From positions 1 through 47,076 of the forward strand of contig VXNK01000152.1 of NCBI GenBank assembly GCA_009840595.1: DNA of 47,076 nt. The letters run 5' to 3'. The notes beneath the pieces were generated by a model. It had not been told where the DNA came from. It searched no databases and saw nothing but the letters and a program-made list of their open reading frames with translations. The position numbers and the translations under genes are program-made. Source of the DNA: Rhodospirillaceae bacterium (GTDB lineage: Bacteria; Pseudomonadota; Alphaproteobacteria; Bin65). This document shows, one piece after another, positions 10,988-19,407 of the stretch; the first letter of the stretch is position 1; every line of letters starts with the position of its first letter.

Positions 10988-12214
10988 TCAGCTTCGCGCC
11001 AGTTTCAGGAGTTTGACCGACGTATCGGCAAGCGCGGCGGGATCGACGATCCTGCCGCTCTCCATCAGCATCCGGGCCGGGCGCATCTCGCGGCCGTTGT
11101 TGACGGTGTTCACCGCGACGATCCGGCCGCCTGCCATGTAGAACACCGTGAACCGGCCCTCGCCCGGATCGCCGCGCCAGAGAAGGCTGTCCCAGCTTTC
11201 CGGCGCGCCGGTCATCTGCAGGTTGACGTCGTGCTGGTCCGACCAGACCCACAGCGAGTCTTCGTGGGCCTCGTCCGCGCCGCACAGGTTGCGCGCCACG
11301 GCCGCCGCCTGGTCCTGGGCGTTCTGGTAGCTCTCCAGCCGAAGGCGCCGGCCGGCGAAGGCGTTGGGCTGGTTGGCGACATCGCCGGCGGCCCAGATGT
11401 CCGGGTGCGAAGTCCGCCCCCGGTCGTCCACGACGATGCCGTTGTCGACCGCCAGACCCGCGGCCTGGGCGATCTCGACATTGGGCAGGATGCCGATGCC
11501 GATGACGACGACGGTCGCCGGAACGACAGTGCCGTCGCCCAGCTGGACGCCGGTCGCGGCGCCGTCTCCTTCGATTGCGGCGACCGAAACGCCGAGCCGC
11601 AGGTCGACGCCGCGGTCCCGGTGCATCCGGGCGAACCAGTCCGAGACTTCCGGCGCAATGCTGCGGCCCATCAGCCGGTCGGCCGCTTCGAGCACGGTGA
11701 CCCCGGCGCCCCGCTTGGCGGCGCTGCCCGCGATTTCGAGACCGATGAAGCCGCCGCCGATCACCGCGACTTCGGTTCCGGCTGCTATGCGCGCGCGGAT
11801 CGCTTCGCTGTCTTCGATCGTGCGCAGGTAGAAGACGCCGTCGAGATCGGCGCCCGGCACCGGCAGCCTGCGGACCCGCGCGCCGGTCGTCAGCATCAGC
11901 CGGTCGAAGCCGATCGTTCGACCGTCGGCCAGTCCGACCGCTTTACTGGCCGGGTCGATCGAGATCGCGGCATTGGCGGCGATCAGCTCGATCCGGTTCT
12001 CGGCATACCAGGCCGCATCGTGCAGCCGGACCTTCTCCAGGCCGGCGTCGGTGACGATCAGCTCCTTGGAGAGCGGCGGCCGCTCGTAGGGGACGTGCGG
12101 CTCCTCGCCGATCAGCAGGATGCGGCCGTCGAACCCGTATTGGCGCATGGCCTGGGCCGCCCGCCCGCCGGCGTGGCCCGCCCCGACGATGACAAAGGTC
12201 CGGTCTGCGCTCAT
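10988..12214 (-). CDS. FAD-dependent NAD(P)H-ferredoxin reductase family protein
   Basis: A 408-residue pyridine-nucleotide-disulfide oxidoreductase of the ferredoxin/rubredoxin reductase group that serves dioxygenases and P450s. The FAD-binding site FVIVGAGHAGGRAA is at residue 8, PYERPPLSKELI near 43, the NAD(P)-binding GGGFIGLEIA near 155 and the FAD-contacting IWAAGDVAN near 275. A reductase C-terminal domain with DQHDVNLQMTG follows. It is the first gene of the operon with mtnP and the aldolase. Whether it is functionally linked to methylthio metabolism or is a general electron donor is unclear; no ferredoxin partner is adjacent. Confidence 0.88.
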   Translation of the reverse strand: MSADRTFVIVGAGHAGGRAAQAMRQYGFDGRILLIGEEPHVPYERPPLSKELIVTDAGLEKVRLHDAAWYAENRIELIAANAAISIDPASKAVGLADGRTIGFDRLMLTTGARVRRLPVPGADLDGVFYLRTIEDSEAIRARIAAGTEVAVIGGGFIGLEIAGSAAKRGAGVTVLEAADRLMGRSIAPEVSDWFARMHRDRGVDLRLGVSVAAIEGDGAATGVQLGDGTVVPATVVVIGIGILPNVEIAQAAGLAVDNGIVVDDRGRTSHPDIWAAGDVANQPNAFAGRRLRLESYQNAQDQAAAVARNLCGADEAHEDSLWVWSDQHDVNLQMTGAPESWDSLLWRGDPGEGRFTVFYMAGGRIVAVNTVNNGREMRPARMLMESGRIVDPAALADTSVKLLKLARS

Positions 12215-12454
12215 CGGCGAGGCTTCTCCCCGTTACAGGGCGGGTTACAGGGCGCGCCCGGTCTGCGCCGGCCCCCGCGCGCCCCGGAGCCTCCCCGAAG
12301 CGCGCCGCCTTGCCAAGCCTCAACCGCCCGCCCGTGGCGATAAAGCCTGTGGCGACAAGGCCGGCTGCTGCTGCCGCACCGGGTATCAGCGACCCGATAC
12401 TATTTGAGCCCGGACTGTTTGGCCGGCGGACAATCCATGCTATGCCCCGGCCCC

Positions 12455-12967
12455 ATGAACGCCGCCGATTCGCTGAACGACGCTGCCCCCGCACCCTCCG
12501 AAACCGGCCCCGCCGCGCCCGGTTCCGCAGCGGGCCGCGACGCGGTCGACCTCGGCCGTCTCGCCGGCCTGCTGGGCTATCATCTGCGCCGGGCCGAAGT
12601 CTTCGCCTTCCAGAATTTCGCCGCCCATCTGGGCGCCGACGGCATCGGGCCGGGCCAGCTCGGCGTGCTGCTGCTGGTCCAGGCCAATCCCGGCTCGAAC
12701 CAGACCCGGATCGGCCGGGCGCTCGGCATCGATCGCTCCACCCTGGTCTCGATCGTCGACGCGCTGGAGGCGCGCGGCCTGGTCCGGCGCGAGCCGTCGC
12801 CGACCGACCGGCGCTCCCACGCCCTGGTGCTGACGGCGGACGGCGGCGCCTTCCTGCGCGCCATCCGGCCCCGGCTCGACGCCCATGAGGCGGAGATCGC
12901 GCGCGGCCTGACGCCGGCCGAGCGGGCGCAGCTGATCGACATGCTGCAGCGGCTGGCCGCCCCGTGA
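12455..12967 (+). CDS. MarR-family transcriptional regulator
   Basis: A 170-residue winged-helix regulator. After a Pro/Ala-rich N-terminal ~30 residues, the core contains RAEVFAFQNFAAHL, the recognition-helix region NQTRIGRALGIDRSTLVSIVD (quoted in part) and the wing LVRREPSPTDRRSH, all typical of MarR proteins. The ATG at 12455 is chosen because upstream starts (12404, 12437) add unconserved sequence. Its last codons overlap the GTG start of the acyl-CoA ligase by 4 bases, so the pair is cotranscribed and the regulator probably controls this ligase operon, possibly in response to an aromatic acid or its CoA ester. Confidence 0.9.
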   Translation: MNAADSLNDAAPAPSETGPAAPGSAAGRDAVDLGRLAGLLGYHLRRAEVFAFQNFAAHLGADGIGPGQLGVLLLVQANPGSNQTRIGRALGIDRSTLVSIVDALEARGLVRREPSPTDRRSHALVLTADGGAFLRAIRPRLDAHEAEIARGLTPAERAQLIDMLQRLAAP

Positions 12968-14625
12968 CGTCCGCCGTGACGCCGGACGACGCCGCGGACT
13001 TCCCGCAGACCTTCGGCGCCCTGCTGCGCGAGAGCGCCCGGCGCCATCCGGACAAGGCGGCGGTCGTCGGCTATCGGGGCGGCGCGCGAAGCGAAAACCG
13101 CGTGGCGCTGAGCTATGCCGGGCTGGACGAGGCGGCCGATCGGCTTGCCAATGCACTGGCCCGCGCCGGCTATGCCAAGACGGCGGACCGGCCGGGGCGC
13201 TGGCTCGCCATCCTGTCGCCCAACGACATCGATTACGCGGCGGTTCATTTCGGCGCGGCGCGGGCCGGCTGCCCGCTCGCCCACGTCTCGGTGCGCGCCA
13301 CCGCGGCCGGCCGGGCCGAGATGCTGGCCGGGGTCGGGGCCGAGCTGCTGTTCGTCCATGCAGATCTGGCGGACGAAGCGCGCGCCCTGCTCGCCGGCGC
13401 CGCGACGCTGAAGCGGATCGTCGTCATCGGCGGCGCGGCGGGGCCGGACTCGCTGGATGCCTTCACCGCCGGCACGCCGGACGGCGCACCGACGGTCGAC
13501 GTGCTGCCGGACGACCCGGCGTCGGTGACCTTTTCCAGCGGCTCGACCGGCGCGCCCAAGGGCGTGCTGGTCTCGCACCGCAACCGCACGCTGTCCTCGT
13601 GCCTCGGCGCCGGGGCCTTCGAACTGGCCGACGACGACGTGCTCGGCTGCACCACGCCACTGTTCCACGTCGCCGGCCTGTTCATGTGGCTCCAGATCGG
13701 CATCAGGCGCGGCCTCACCGTCGCAATGCTGGAGAAGTGGGCGCCGGACCTGTTCGCCGACGCCATCGGGCGCGACGGCGTCACCGCCGCCTTCCTGGTG
13801 CCGTCACAGGTCACGGCGCTGTTGGACGACCCGGTATCGGCCCGAAGGATTCGCACCGGCGAAGGCGGCCTGCGCCATCTCAACATCAGCGGCGCGCCGA
13901 TGCCGTCGGGCCTGCTGGAGCGCGCGCTGGACGCCTGGCCGGGGCTGGAGATCGTCGAGCACTACGGCCAGTCGGAAAGCTGCCCGCTCGCCTACCGGCC
14001 GGCCGCCTTCGCGCGCTCCAAGCCGCTGAGCGCCGGGCGGCCCTGCGTCGAGATGGCGGTGCTGGACCGGGACGGCCGGCCGCTGCCGCGCGGGCAGGCC
14101 GGCGAGGTCGCGAGCCGCGGCGCGCACACGCTGCTCGGCTATATCGGCGACGACACCGGCGACGGGGCGGAACTGGCGGACCTGCGCGCCGGCGACGGCT
14201 GGCTCAGGACCGGCGACATCGGCCGGATCGACGAAGACGGCTTCCTGCACCTGATCGACCGCTCGAAGGACGTCATCGTCTCGGGCGGCGAGAACATCTT
14301 TCCCGCCGAGGTCGAGCGCGCGCTCTACCTGCATCCGGCGGTGCGCGAATGCGCGGTCTTCGGCGTGCCCGATGACAGGTGGGGCGAGGTCCCGGCCGCC
14401 CATGTCGTGGCCAACGGCGCCGACCTGCCGGGGGAAGGCGCCCCGGACGAAACGGCACCGCCCGACGAAGCCGCCCTGATCGACTTCGTCGCCGCCCGGA
14501 TCCCGCGCTACAAGCGCCCCCGCTTCGTCAAATTCGTCGACGCCCTGCCCCGCACCGCCATCGGCAAGATCCAGAAGAACCGCATAAGGGCGGAATACTG
14601 GAAGGGACGGGAGCGGGCGATTTGA
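12964..14625 (+). CDS. AMP-dependent synthetase / acyl-CoA ligase
   Basis: ANL-superfamily enzyme that activates a carboxylic acid as acyl-AMP and then acyl-CoA. The 553 residues show the P-loop TFSSGSTGAPKG (near 180), the acyl-adenylate motif EHYGQSES (near 320), the hinge region LRTGDIGRIDEDGFLHLIDR (near 415-435) with GGENIFPAEVE, and the C-terminal catalytic Lys segment RTAIGKIQKNRIR. The substrate is unknown; medium-chain or aromatic acids are common for this group. It starts with GTG inside the end of the marR gene. The AT-rich restriction-modification cassette begins about 45 bases after its stop. Confidence 0.92.
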   Translation: MTSAVTPDDAADFPQTFGALLRESARRHPDKAAVVGYRGGARSENRVALSYAGLDEAADRLANALARAGYAKTADRPGRWLAILSPNDIDYAAVHFGAARAGCPLAHVSVRATAAGRAEMLAGVGAELLFVHADLADEARALLAGAATLKRIVVIGGAAGPDSLDAFTAGTPDGAPTVDVLPDDPASVTFSSGSTGAPKGVLVSHRNRTLSSCLGAGAFELADDDVLGCTTPLFHVAGLFMWLQIGIRRGLTVAMLEKWAPDLFADAIGRDGVTAAFLVPSQVTALLDDPVSARRIRTGEGGLRHLNISGAPMPSGLLERALDAWPGLEIVEHYGQSESCPLAYRPAAFARSKPLSAGRPCVEMAVLDRDGRPLPRGQAGEVASRGAHTLLGYIGDDTGDGAELADLRAGDGWLRTGDIGRIDEDGFLHLIDRSKDVIVSGGENIFPAEVERALYLHPAVRECAVFGVPDDRWGEVPAAHVVANGADLPGEGAPDETAPPDEAALIDFVAARIPRYKRPRFVKFVDALPRTAIGKIQKNRIRAEYWKGRERAI

Positions 14626-14669
14626 TTAGTCGAACACTTTCCATATCGGAGCAATCATCCAGCGAGACC

Positions 14670-14682
14670 AGTATTATTTGTG
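14670..14682 (+). repeat. Left imperfect direct repeat flanking the R-M cassette
   Basis: AGTATTATTTGTG here matches AGTATTGTTTGTG at 17653-17665 in 12 of 13 positions. The two copies lie just outside the endonuclease remnant and at the methyltransferase stop, close to the points where base composition changes. They may be insertion-site repeats; no integrase or transposase is visible. Confidence 0.45.
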
Positions 14683-14726
14683 AAGCGTTTGTCCAAGTAC
14701 ATGCCCACAAAACATTACTTGCACTA

Positions 14727-15320
14727 CTATTCAGCACTCGTGCATTCTCCTAGAGTCATTACACTGGTGTCGAAGGTGACAATACTATATCCGCTGCCTC
14801 GATTTTCAGCACAGAGCAACAATGGATAGCTCAAAATTCCATACGAGTTTCGGATGATATTGGTGTCTTTTCGGCGAGGTGGGTGTAGTTGGAAATTCGT
14901 GCTGACAATTGTGCCATTGGCCCTAGCCAAATACCAACGTTGACACATTTTCCGAAATTCCAGATCTTTTTTGGGCGCACAACCCAAATCCGGCATCGAT
15001 GGCTGCCTCGCCGCGAGATATCCCATAGAAGAAAAAAGAGGAATGGAGTAGTATCAAGGTAAGCGACATTATCAGAATAAGATGCCTTTGTTCCAGCCTT
15101 AATTACACCATTAAACCGCGGAGTATCTATAGCTTCCCAAGTATTAGCTCCTTTTACATCTGAGCCGTCCTCAAGATCTGCCCCCTTCTTCCGGTCGATA
15201 CCTTTTATGCCGGTCAAGACGCTAACAATTATTTGCGACCAACCTCTGGTATCAGTAGGTACAGGATGGCCGGTTTTCCTTGCAATATCAGCAACGGAAA
15301 AAAAGAATCATAGTGTTCAT
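14727..15320 (-). pseudogene. Type II restriction endonuclease, MamI-like, split by two frameshifts
   Basis: Translation in two frames reconstructs one protein of about 195 residues. It starts at ATG 15320 or 15311, then reads SVADIARKTGHPVPTDTRGW, GIDRKKGADLEDGSDVKGAN, WEAIDTPRFNG, HRCRIWVVRP, and after a shift DLEFRKMCQRWY, FQLHPPRRKDTNIIRN and YGILSYPLLL. This matches my recollection of the RE_MamI restriction endonuclease family (interrupted-palindrome cutters). The reading frame breaks at A7 (plus strand, 15298-15304, needs 6) and at T6 (14967-14972, needs 7). Both are homopolymers, so degeneration, slippage or a sequencing error are all possible. It lies directly downstream of the XRE controller on the same strand, as restriction genes usually do. 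The family assignment is from memory of motifs and needs a profile search. Confidence 0.65.
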
Positions 15321-15340
15321 TCAAGAAGTGAAGCGTTGAA

Positions 15341-15574
15341 TCAATTCGTTTCATTTTCTTGTTCTTCATAATTTTTTGACAATTCGCTAAGTGCTACGCC
15401 AAGACCATAGGCAATTGCTTCAAGCGCCACAAATGAAACACTGACCTCGCCACGCTCAATCTCCCCAATATGGGTCCTAGACAACCCCGAAAGCTCCGCC
15501 AACGCCTCTTGCGAGAGCCCACGCTTCGTCCGCTCTGCGCGTACAACCGTTCCAAGTCGCTGTAAAGGCGTCAT
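15341..15574 (-). CDS. XRE-family HTH protein, likely R-M controller (C protein)
   Basis: A 77-residue single-domain helix-turn-helix protein. The sequence TKRGLSQEALAELSGLSRTH is a classic XRE motif, followed by IGEIERGEVSVSF. Size and position (between a divergent methyltransferase and a same-strand restriction gene) match the C proteins of type II systems, which delay endonuclease expression until DNA is methylated. It would autoregulate from the 88-base divergent region upstream. The tail is polar (YEEQENETN). Base composition is AT-rich like the rest of the cassette. Confidence 0.85.
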   Translation of the reverse strand: MTPLQRLGTVVRAERTKRGLSQEALAELSGLSRTHIGEIERGEVSVSFVALEAIAYGLGVALSELSKNYEEQENETN

Positions 15575-15597
15575 TTTTTGCAGTTTGCCTTCACATC

Positions 15598-15616
15598 AGC
15601 TTTTATGCTACAAGCT
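15598..15616. promoter_or_regulatory. Candidate operator in the R-M divergent promoter region
   Basis: The inverted repeat AGCTT (15598-15602) and AAGCT (15612-15616), separated by 9 bases, lies between the divergent XRE gene and the methyltransferase. Controller proteins bind such paired short palindromes. A short inverted repeat can occur by chance, so this is tentative. Confidence 0.25.
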
Positions 15617-15662
15617 AAAGACATCACAAATGATTGGAATCAGAGTAACTCACGAGGAAATT

Positions 15663-17654
15663 ATGCACAACGTGATGAACCCCGCGTACGAACCGTATGA
15701 AGAAATTTACTCGGCACTACAATCGGTTAGGGAGACCTTTCACAGAGAAGGGCGCATCAGCGACGCCAATGCTAAGCTTGATGAAACTGTCAAACTCCTA
15801 GCAATCCACTACGGCTACCTGATCGGCCTTGTAGACTCAACCGAATACGCCAGGTTGAAGGATCGCGGAATATTTTCCGCTAATTTCTTGAACAGTATAT
15901 TTGCCCAAGTAGCTAAAGAACCTGTTTTCAGCCGTCCTGGCATGGGGTCAATCTTTGGTTCGGCACCAACGACTATCTTTGAAGAAGGTGACGAGAAGAT
16001 CGCACACGAACTTTTTGTCGCCACAGGTCAAGCATTTGAAGCACAGGTATCTGACCAACATCGGCTTGATGTTCTTAACGAAGCTTACGGCCATCATGTC
16101 AGAGATAATTTTCGTAATCACGTTGAAGATGCACAGTATATGACGCCACCGGAAGTCGTAGATTTCATGGTAAATTTGGCACTGTGTTTAGTACCTAGTG
16201 CAAAGATGAACGAACTCAATGATTTTATTGTTGCTGACCCTTCATGCGGAGTCGGTTCATTTCTAACATCGTGGAGACGCGCTTGTGTAGATGTTCGCGG
16301 ATTAACAGAAGGTCGGCGTCTAAAGTGCATTGGCCAAGATAAAGTGGATCGGATGGTTCGCTTGACAGCAATAAACATGATATTCTCTGACTGCCCGAAC
16401 GATGATGTTTTCCTAGGAAACGCAATTCACGACGACTCGCCGCTCAGCACATACAACGGCCAAGTTGATCTGATTTTGACAAATCCTCCTTTCGGAGCTC
16501 GGTTTGCAGCCGAATCACTTCGGGAAACAAGTCAATTTAGCACTCCTTTCTTTGCCCATTTATCGTCTGGAACTAGAGCAATCGACTCCGAACTTCTCTT
16601 TATTGATCGTTATTTGACTCTTCTAAAGCCGGAAGGTTTATGTTTTGTAGTTGTCCCTGATGGAGTGGTGTCTGCGAAAGGAACAGCCTCAATCTTGCGA
16701 CAGTACCTTACTCGTAACGCGGAGCTAGTTGCCGTTGTTGAGCTACCTTCCGTTACATTCGCGCAGGCGGGTACGCGCACCAAAACGGCGATTCTTGGGT
16801 TTAGAAAAACAATCTCACCTCGACAATTATATCCGGTGTTCTTTTCGGAGGTGGATGACTTGGGCTATAAAGTGTCGAAGCGTAAGGGAGTTCCTTTGAA
16901 ACGACTAGAAGGGAAAAATGAACTCCCAAGTGTAGCAAGAGCATTTAAAAACTCTGTAGAAACATTTTTTATAGCTGAGGAATCAGTTAATGCAGCATGG
17001 TGCGAATTAGATCCCGGGAAGGTGGACACTTGGACACCGAGAAGGATGATCTTCGATCAAGAAATTCTTAAACGTCAAGCGCGTCACAATCTTATTTCGC
17101 TAAAAGACTTGACGGAAGCTCCGAGTAAGAGAAGAACATCCGCTTATAGCAAAGAAACTTTTTTTATTAGCGTTCTTCACATAATAGGCGAGGGCATACT
17201 TGATATTCCGGGCATAAAGTCATATGAACCAATAACGCCGGGCCTGCCTGTTGAGCCAGGTGAAGTTATTCTTTCCCGCATTAACCCACGCATTCCGCGC
17301 GCCGCGGTTGTTCCTGATCTTGGCCGAACACTATTGTGTTCTTCGGAATTTGAGATTCTTCGGCCAACTAATGGTGTTTCTCCATATACCCTAGTGTTTC
17401 TATTGTTGTGTCCGTTTGTGCAAGGGCAGATTCAATCTTTGACTGCGGGTACTTCCTCCTCACATAGCCGAATCAAACCGAGGCAAGTTTACGATGTCCT
17501 TCTTCCTGACCTTGTGAGTGCGGATCATCGAGAGTACAAAGAAAACCTTTCTCAATACGAAGAATCATGCAAGAAAATTACAGAATGTTTGATCGACATA
17601 GAAAAATTTAGGCAATCATTGGATATCGACAGCACTCTGGAAGTGCAAAGCTAG
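15663..17654 (+). CDS. N6-adenine DNA methyltransferase with C-terminal specificity domain
   Basis: A 663-residue gamma-class (HsdM-like) methyltransferase. The SAM-binding motif I is DPSCGVGSFL near residue 190 and the catalytic motif IV is TNPPFGARF near residue 272. The C-terminal part (about 475-640) looks like an HsdS-type target recognition domain, with LVSADHREYKENLSQYEE forming a likely helical segment at the end. The ATG at 15663 is favoured because GAGGA lies just upstream; ATG 15630 has no good site. It is divergent from the XRE controller and the endonuclease remnant. Low GC and relaxed codon use mark it as acquired. It probably protects the site once cut by the neighbouring endonuclease. 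Confidence 0.85.
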   Translation: MHNVMNPAYEPYEEIYSALQSVRETFHREGRISDANAKLDETVKLLAIHYGYLIGLVDSTEYARLKDRGIFSANFLNSIFAQVAKEPVFSRPGMGSIFGSAPTTIFEEGDEKIAHELFVATGQAFEAQVSDQHRLDVLNEAYGHHVRDNFRNHVEDAQYMTPPEVVDFMVNLALCLVPSAKMNELNDFIVADPSCGVGSFLTSWRRACVDVRGLTEGRRLKCIGQDKVDRMVRLTAINMIFSDCPNDDVFLGNAIHDDSPLSTYNGQVDLILTNPPFGARFAAESLRETSQFSTPFFAHLSSGTRAIDSELLFIDRYLTLLKPEGLCFVVVPDGVVSAKGTASILRQYLTRNAELVAVVELPSVTFAQAGTRTKTAILGFRKTISPRQLYPVFFSEVDDLGYKVSKRKGVPLKRLEGKNELPSVARAFKNSVETFFIAEESVNAAWCELDPGKVDTWTPRRMIFDQEILKRQARHNLISLKDLTEAPSKRRTSAYSKETFFISVLHIIGEGILDIPGIKSYEPITPGLPVEPGEVILSRINPRIPRAAVVPDLGRTLLCSSEFEILRPTNGVSPYTLVFLLLCPFVQGQIQSLTAGTSSSHSRIKPRQVYDVLLPDLVSADHREYKENLSQYEESCKKITECLIDIEKFRQSLDIDSTLEVQS

Positions 17655-17665
17655 TATTGTTTGTG
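17653..17665 (+). repeat. Right imperfect direct repeat flanking the R-M cassette
   Basis: AGTATTGTTTGTG overlaps the methyltransferase stop codon and matches the left copy at 14670-14682 in 12 of 13 positions. GC rises sharply within about 35 bases to the right, where the GST gene ends. Confidence 0.45.
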
Positions 17666-17694
17666 TGCATCTTTCCGACCACTTTTTGACTTCA

Positions 17695-18333
17695 TCACTT
17701 TCCCCCGCCACCCTCCACCACCCCCTCCGGCGCCGGCAGCATCGGCACATGGCCCGGTTCCGCGGCGACGCGGGCGAGCCAGGCGTTGACGGCCGGATAG
17801 CCGGACAGGTCGAAGCCGCCTTCATGGGCGACGTGGGTGTAGGCGTAGAGGGCGATGTCGGCGACCGTCATGGCGTCGCCGCCGAACCAGTCCGCGGCGC
17901 CGAGATGCCCTTCCATCACCGCGAGCGCGGCATGGCCGCCTTCCTGCTTCGCCGGCAGCTGGGCGCGCTGCAGGTCGGTCATGTCCGAATGCTGGATCCA
18001 GTGGCGCGCGACGGCGATGTTGGGCTCGTGGCTGTATTGCTCGAAGAACAGCCATTGCAGGGTGAGCGCCCGGTCGAGCCGCGCCGCCGGCAGGAAGCGC
18101 GAGCCCTCCGCCAGATAGCACAGGATCGCGTTGGATTCGGCGAGGCAGGTTCCGTCCTCCAGCACCAATAGCGGAATTCGCCCGTTCGGGTTGAGGGCGA
18201 GGAAATCCGCCGTCCGCGTCTCGCCCGTCATGATGTCGAGTTCGATCCGTTCGTAGGTCAGGCCGAGATGGGCCATCAGCAGGCGCGGCTTGTAGCCGTT
18301 GCCGGAGAGATGGTTGTCGTACAGGCGGAGCAT
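17695..18333 (-). CDS. Glutathione S-transferase family protein
   Basis: A 212-residue cytosolic GST. The N-terminal thioredoxin-like domain begins MLRLYDNHLSGNGYK and carries the glutathione-binding segment NPNGRIPLLVLEDG with the cis-Pro, then LAESNAILCYLAEGS. The all-helical C-terminal domain includes GGDAMTVADIALYAYTHVA. The Ser/Asn-rich start suggests a theta/beta-like bacterial class. It is convergent with the methyltransferase of the AT-rich cassette and divergent from the GlxA-type regulator. Its native substrate is unknown. Confidence 0.92.
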   Translation of the reverse strand: MLRLYDNHLSGNGYKPRLLMAHLGLTYERIELDIMTGETRTADFLALNPNGRIPLLVLEDGTCLAESNAILCYLAEGSRFLPAARLDRALTLQWLFFEQYSHEPNIAVARHWIQHSDMTDLQRAQLPAKQEGGHAALAVMEGHLGAADWFGGDAMTVADIALYAYTHVAHEGGFDLSGYPAVNAWLARVAAEPGHVPMLPAPEGVVEGGGGK

Positions 18334-18432
18334 GGGCGGAGTCCTGAGGCGGTGAGGGGACGCGCGTTTTCCGAAACCCGGCCGCGACTGACGAGTGGCG
18401 CAAATGCCGAATATCGGTAAGATCGCGCCAAC

Positions 18433-19407
18433 ATGCCCGATCGCCCGCCCCATTCCACCGTCGTCGCCCTGGCCTATGACGGGCTGTGCACCTTCGAGTT
18501 CGGCTGCGCCTACGAGATTTTCGGCCTGCCGCGGCCGGAGCTGGACCGGCCCTGGTACCGGTTCGAGGTCTGCGCGGCGGAGCCGGGGCCGCTCGCGGCG
18601 GCGGGCGGACTCGCGGTCCGGGCGCCCCATGACCTCGGCCTCATCGAGCGGGCGGACACGGTGATCGTGCCGGGCTGGAAGAGCCCGGATGCGCCGGCGC
18701 CGCCGGCCCTGCTCGCTGCGCTCGCCGGCGTGGTCGAGCGGGGCGGCCGGCTGGCGTCGATCTGCTCGGGCGCCTTCCTGCTCGCCGCGGCCGGAGTGCT
18801 GGACGGCCGGCGCGCCACCACCCACTGGCGCTACACCGGGGCGCTGGCGCGGCGCTACCCGCACATCCGGGTCGATCCGGACGTGCTCTACGTCGACGAA
18901 GGCCCGGTCCTGACCTCGGCCGGCAGCGCGGCGGGCCTCGATCTCTGCCTCCATATCGTGCGCCGCGACCACGGCGCGGCGGTCGCCAACGCCGTCGCCC
19001 GGCGGCTGGTGCTCGCGCCGCACCGCGACGGCGGCCAGCGCCAGTTCGTCGAAACCCCGGTCTCCGCCGGGGCGGACGCCGGCCGGCTGGCGCGGTTGCT
19101 CGACTGGCTGCCCGGCCATATCGACGAGGCGCTCAGTGTCGCCGACCTCGCCGCGCGGGCGGGCATGAGCGTGCGCAATTTCCAGCGGCGCTTCCGCGAA
19201 GCGACCGGACTGCCGCCGGGCGATTGGCTCAACCGGCAGCGCGTCGAGCGGGCCCGCCGCCTTGCGGAAACCACGGATCTGACCGTCGAACAGATCGCGA
19301 CGCGCGCGGGCTTCGGCAGCGTCGAGACCCTGCGCCATCACTTCCGGCGCCTGGTCGGCACCGCTCCGACCGACTACCGCCGCACCTTCGGCCGGGTTAA
19401 GGGATGA
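18433..19407 (+). CDS. GlxA-type transcriptional regulator (DJ-1/PfpI plus AraC domain)
   Basis: A 324-residue regulator. The N-terminal DJ-1/PfpI-like domain (about 10-170) contains VVALAYDGLCTFEFGCAYEI and the elbow SICSGAFLLAAAGVLDGRRA, with the conserved Cys and the TTHW segment typical of GlxA/FtrA regulators. The C-terminal AraC-type double HTH (about 225-320) contains GMSVRNFQRRFREATG and the second helix-turn-helix region IATRAGFGSVETLRHHFRR. The DJ-1 domain senses a small molecule in this family. It is divergent from the GST gene (99 bases) and overlaps the next gene by 4 bases, so it may regulate either or both. Confidence 0.92.
   Translation: MPDRPPHSTVVALAYDGLCTFEFGCAYEIFGLPRPELDRPWYRFEVCAAEPGPLAAAGGLAVRAPHDLGLIERADTVIVPGWKSPDAPAPPALLAALAGVVERGGRLASICSGAFLLAAAGVLDGRRATTHWRYTGALARRYPHIRVDPDVLYVDEGPVLTSAGSAAGLDLCLHIVRRDHGAAVANAVARRLVLAPHRDGGQRQFVETPVSAGADAGRLARLLDWLPGHIDEALSVADLAARAGMSVRNFQRRFREATGLPPGDWLNRQRVERARRLAETTDLTVEQIATRAGFGSVETLRHHFRRLVGTAPTDYRRTFGRVKG

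Noticed and set aside
9365..12343. 992-codon plus-strand frame opposite the aldolase, mtnP and reductase genes
   Set aside because: Antisense to three genes with strong family motifs and lacking any of its own.
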